Source of the DNA: Ascaris suum
Taxonomy: Eukaryota > Nematoda > Chromadorea > Rhabditida > Ascarididae
DNA: 64,000 bases
Reading direction: 5' to 3'
NCBI GenBank assembly: GCA_013433145.1
Contig: CM024173.1
Span: 12,110,322-12,174,321, forward strand
Shown here: piece after piece, positions 61,901 through 64,000 of the stretch
How the letters are laid out: each line of letters begins with the position of its first letter
How positions within the stretch are numbered: the stretch's first letter is position 1
The notes under the pieces: generated by a model
What the model saw: the letters and a program-made list of their open reading frames with translations, nothing else
Database searches by the model: none
What the model was told of the DNA's origin: nothing
Position numbers and translations under genes: made by a program

Positions 61901-62152
61901 GTTCATCAAAAACCGGAGTTGGAGCCGTAAAAAGTTTAAAGTTCCAGAATATGGATAGACTTTGCTTGTTTGATTTTTTTAATGAAAAAAAAATTTCCGC
62001 TAGTTTTCAGCTCGAGTCATAACTTATATAAAGGAGGGCCTTCGAAGGCGTCAAGTTTTGGTTAGTTCTGCCGATACGATTGCTGATGTTCGGCTTCTCG
62101 TCGAAGATCACAAATTTGCGGCAGCTTTCAAGCTACATAAATTAGCCGTCAG
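54793..62152 (+). CDS. BPI/LBP/CETP-family lipid-binding protein (multi-exon gene, both ends incomplete)
   Basis: Secreted boomerang-shaped proteins of this family bind lipopolysaccharide or other lipids in two barrel domains. Ten exons join in phase and give about 432 residues. The N-terminal helix/strand reads WPGVKIRLTRKGAEHVKNVG, matching the family start NPG-V-x-R-x-T-x-KG. The two cysteines that form the conserved N-barrel disulfide lie 41 positions apart in VVDCSTTV and PSVFCNSL. The second barrel opens with FFPPPM...DRMLYLYGSEYLFNS, the family motif before the C-terminal domain, and LGKLIPEVARQFPN follows. Missing are the signal-peptide exon (it must end in phase 1 before 54793) and roughly the last 60 residues. 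The family is expanded in nematodes, where some members are thought to act in defence or lipid transport; which role applies here is unknown. Confidence 0.9.
55866..56012. repeat. Imperfect direct duplication in intron
   Basis: ggcttttatcatatttcttt...gatgttcatagtag recurs as agcttttatcatatcttt...gatcttcatagtag about 100 bp on, in the intron before BPI-like exon 2. Confidence 0.5.
56712..56835 (+). CDS. BPI-like exon 2
   Basis: Acceptor tctccttacag, donor gtaaattt; IEGKVLLSEVQVLRYLPP and ILLQLDGIDI. The nearer donor after CTCGATG was rejected because it puts the next exon out of frame. Confidence 0.88.
57061..57193 (+). CDS. BPI-like exon 3
   Basis: Acceptor ttatatttag, donor gtaagttt; LTGRFLGLIGLISIQGAVTG, then IRQMGVAIQTQFKTTPDGLM, the central strands of the N barrel. 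Confidence 0.9.
57477..57563 (+). CDS. BPI-like exon 4: first disulfide cysteine
   Basis: Acceptor gcgcttcag, donor gtaaaatt; 29 codons beginning VVDCSTTVLYSQFFIDAEGP. Confidence 0.9.
57715..57950. repeat. GC-richer block in intron, possible dispersed repeat
   Basis: Contrasts in composition with its AT-rich intron (cccactccgactccg, agccctcccggagtaaggga). No coding frame. Confidence 0.35.
58671..58766 (+). CDS. BPI-like exon 5: second disulfide cysteine
   Basis: Acceptor tcgattgcag, donor gttctctt; 32 codons, VQINDMIRYRIPSVFCNSLQ then a helix ending PALFK. Confidence 0.9.
58881..58959. repeat. (TTTA)n passing into (ATTC)n
   Basis: About eleven tttatt-type units followed by four attc units, in the intron before BPI-like exon 6. 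Confidence 0.9.
59030..59195 (+). CDS. BPI-like exon 6: link between barrels
   Basis: Acceptor cgaatttaag, donor gtaatctc; 55 codons plus one base with DNPVVERLVRRFTKGLFIDN and PTIHYEFF. The open minus-strand frame over it is a shadow. Confidence 0.85.
59967..60127 (+). CDS. BPI-like exon 7: start of C-terminal barrel
   Basis: Acceptor gttgattaaag, donor gtgggtgt; contains DTPFFPPPMRTTNDSDRMLY and GSEYLFNSLLFHAYEG, the best-conserved family signature here. Confidence 0.92.
60128..61362. other. Intron of the BPI-like gene
   Basis: 1.2 kb intron with short frames only; nothing recognised. Confidence 0.6.
61363..61579 (+). CDS. BPI-like exon 8
   Basis: Acceptor tttgaactcag; 72 codons plus one base including LVRTTCANASNGDFIASLCL and KLIPEVARQFPN. 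Donor taken as gtttgttc after the Lys codon; an alternative in the same phase is gtacaatc at 61565. Confidence 0.88.
61869..61900 (+). CDS. BPI-like exon 9 (boundaries uncertain)
   Basis: Short open piece VFIFFIAPEE fitting the A-F-x-x-x-PN strand of the family. Entered in phase 1 at aaaag, left either at gttcat (61900, phase 0) or at gtaaaa (61926, phase 2). The first choice fits the next exon. Confidence 0.5.
62004..62152 (+). CDS. BPI-like exon 10, last one seen
   Basis: Acceptor tttccgctag (phase 0) or ttttcag at 62010; frame continues RVITYIKEGLRRRQVLVSSA and DVRLLVEDHKFAAAFKLHKL to donor gttaacta. Ends in phase 2, so more exons should follow. Confidence 0.7.
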
Positions 62153-63009
62153 GTTAACTATTTTTATAAAACAATCTAAATGCGAATTTGTTAGGCACCT
62201 CAGAGAAGAAAACATGGAAGAGGTTTATATAAATATTACGAAAAATTAGAGGAGTTTATTGCAAACTTATAATCATGAAAAAATGAATGAAAATTTGAAT
62301 ATAAATTTTATTATTTCATGAGAATTTGCAAAATTGGTTGAATTACTTCATCGAATTAAATCCTACATTGTGCTAGCCAACCTTTGCATAATTTCTTATT
62401 TATTTTTCTAACTCATAGCAAGCAGAACAATGATATCACCATTAATTTACTGTGTTAAATATCGTTTAATAAAGTAGCAATTGAAGAAATTGCGTTTAAA
62501 AAAAAAAAAAACTTGATATAGTAAATGCTTTTGAATTTTCTCTGATGAGAATAATCGATTCTTTAAATAATCAAAAATAAGATGAAAATACGTCATGCAT
62601 TTTCATATGCAAATTCGATTATATCTTTGAATTCTCAACTAAAATTCCTTTTTCTCTTTCCAACTCTTTTTTGTTCATTCTGGAAAATGAATTGATTGCT
62701 CAAGCTATAGTTAGAAATGTTTGAGATATCGATTACTAGGCGATTTGCTAATCCATTTTTCTTAACGTTTACCAAACAACTTAGTGGGTGAACCCAACCA
62801 ATCGTATTTCACAGGACTCAAGAGACTCACTATTTTAATGGACCACTCATTTAATTGGTCCATTTTAGCCAGCAGATGTCTTTCACTTTATCAACTGGTC
62901 ACCTACATAGCTTCAACCAATTTTAAAAATTTTAAGCAATTTTCATGCACCACACAGTCCGCAGCTTTGCTTCAAATGAGAAAAATATGAAAACTAGAAA
63001 TAGGTCTTT

Positions 63010-63044
63010 GGGAGGGGAGGGGAGGGGGAGGGAGGGGAGAGGGG
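63010..63044 (+). repeat. G-rich tract with G-quadruplex potential
   Basis: Seven runs of three or more G separated by single A or AGA on the plus strand. In AT-rich DNA this stands out. Confidence 0.9.
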
Positions 63045-63607
63045 TAGAGCAATGGTAAAAATGAATATAACAGCTTTTATGGAAATGATAGTGCAGATTT
63101 CAAAAATGGCTCCCAAAGCTATAAATATGAATTTTCGTGAAATATTCTTATGCTAGAGAAATATATTTCCTAAAAATGCAACTTTTCTACCAAGACTGCA
63201 TTTGCTCGAGCTCCCCGACTGAGAAAATTTCAGTGCAATATTTAGAAAGTATGTCATAACTAGTCTATAGGTCCACCATCGCACAATGGGCAATCTCAAT
63301 TTCCGAGGCTCTATGCCATCAGAGCTATTAGATTTTGGAGATCTCACATTTCGTTCAAGTGGCTCAGATTCCTCGGCTCCGAGATAGAAATTTTTGCTGC
63401 ACAATAATTTTCAGACATTAACAAACAAAAGCGCTGTTCACATCATCATTGACCAATCATGTAGCTTGTATTGTTTCTCAAAAAAAGAGCTGAATCTATG
63501 GCATCATGACTCAAGAATCGTGTATTAAATATGGCAGCTTTATTTTTTTCGAAATCTTTACTGGTGTTATTTTTGATTCAGTTTTCTATTAAGCAATATT
63601 TTACGTA

Positions 63608-63715
63608 TATGCTACTAACAATACACTATGCTGACAACAATAAAATATCCTACCAAAAATACAGTATGCAGCTAACAATATACTATGCTAGCAATATTAC
63701 TCGGTAGTATAGTGT
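63608..63715. repeat. Degenerate tandem repeat of tatgctactaacaatacac
   Basis: Four or more diverged units (tatgctgacaacaata, tatgcagctaacaatata, tatgctagcaatatta) in a row. Confidence 0.6.
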
Positions 63716-64000
63716 AAAATGTGAACATTCTTAGCAGAATTCCAATTTTTTTAAAATTTTTCGCACATAGAGCGATACATTTTTCAATTTGAGTGGATTT
63801 CCTCTTAGCCGAAAAAGGTGAACTTAGGCAAAACTCACTTTGCGGATATCGATGAGGATAGGGGCAAAGTTCAACACAAAATGGTCAACGAAAAGACTGA
63901 AACAATATGCTCTTAGATTCATCGCTGCATCAGAGTAGATGAAACGCCACATGAAATGATGGTGTTTAATTACTAGCATCGTCTATCAAAGATTCGGAAC

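Larger units (their letters stand above)
62153..64000. other. Right end: presumed last intron or 3' flank of the BPI-like gene
   Basis: The exon at 62152 ends inside a codon, so coding should resume here or beyond the window. I found no frame with the C-terminal family pattern. Contains the G-rich tract and a degenerate tandem repeat listed separately. Confidence 0.5.

Overview
This is a piece of a nematode nuclear genome. It is AT-rich, its genes are cut into many short exons, splice acceptors are mostly of the TTTTCAG type, and both recognisable genes belong to families well known in nematodes. Exon-level details point to a worm with moderately long introns, perhaps a strongylid, but the species cannot be named from the sequence alone.

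Two real genes can be reconstructed by hand from exons, splice sites and matching splice phases. The first fills the left 26 kb on the minus strand and encodes a divergent class II myosin heavy chain. It has an SH3-like N-terminal domain, a complete motor (P-loop, switch I, switch II, relay, SH1/SH2 helices), two IQ motifs and a coiled-coil tail. Eighteen head/neck exons (26423 down to 9874) and seven coiled-coil exons (9450 down to 4581) join with no phase conflict and give about 1114 residues. Below 4.5 kb the tail becomes uncertain: Ser/Arg-rich segments and short coiled-coil exons lead to a possible stop codon at 79-81. The first exon, with the start codon, was not found. The second gene lies at the right end on the plus strand (54793-62152 and perhaps beyond) and encodes a secreted BPI/LBP/CETP-type lipid-binding protein; ten exons covering about 430 residues are assigned, while the signal-peptide exon and the C-terminal end are missing. 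The two genes are arranged head to head.

The roughly 28 kb between them (26.4-54.8 kb) has no gene I can defend. It holds five long (TA)n arrays, a decayed gag-like stretch of a BEL/Pao-type LTR retrotransposon, a solo-LTR-like element whose sister copy sits inverted in a myosin intron at 20.1 kb, a diverged 300-bp repeat pair and several GC-richer patches that look like further repeats. The myosin introns contain an RTE-type LINE remnant (3.3-4.2 kb), a degenerate 41-bp minisatellite (11.2-11.5 kb), a near-perfect 41-bp-arm hairpin (23.15-23.23 kb) and a 20-bp palindrome.

The most unusual points are the rewritten switch II/relay junction and shortened, Ser/Arg-interrupted tail of the myosin, and the long inverted repeat in its intron. 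I see no bacterial-type system, CRISPR array, rRNA or convincing tRNA.
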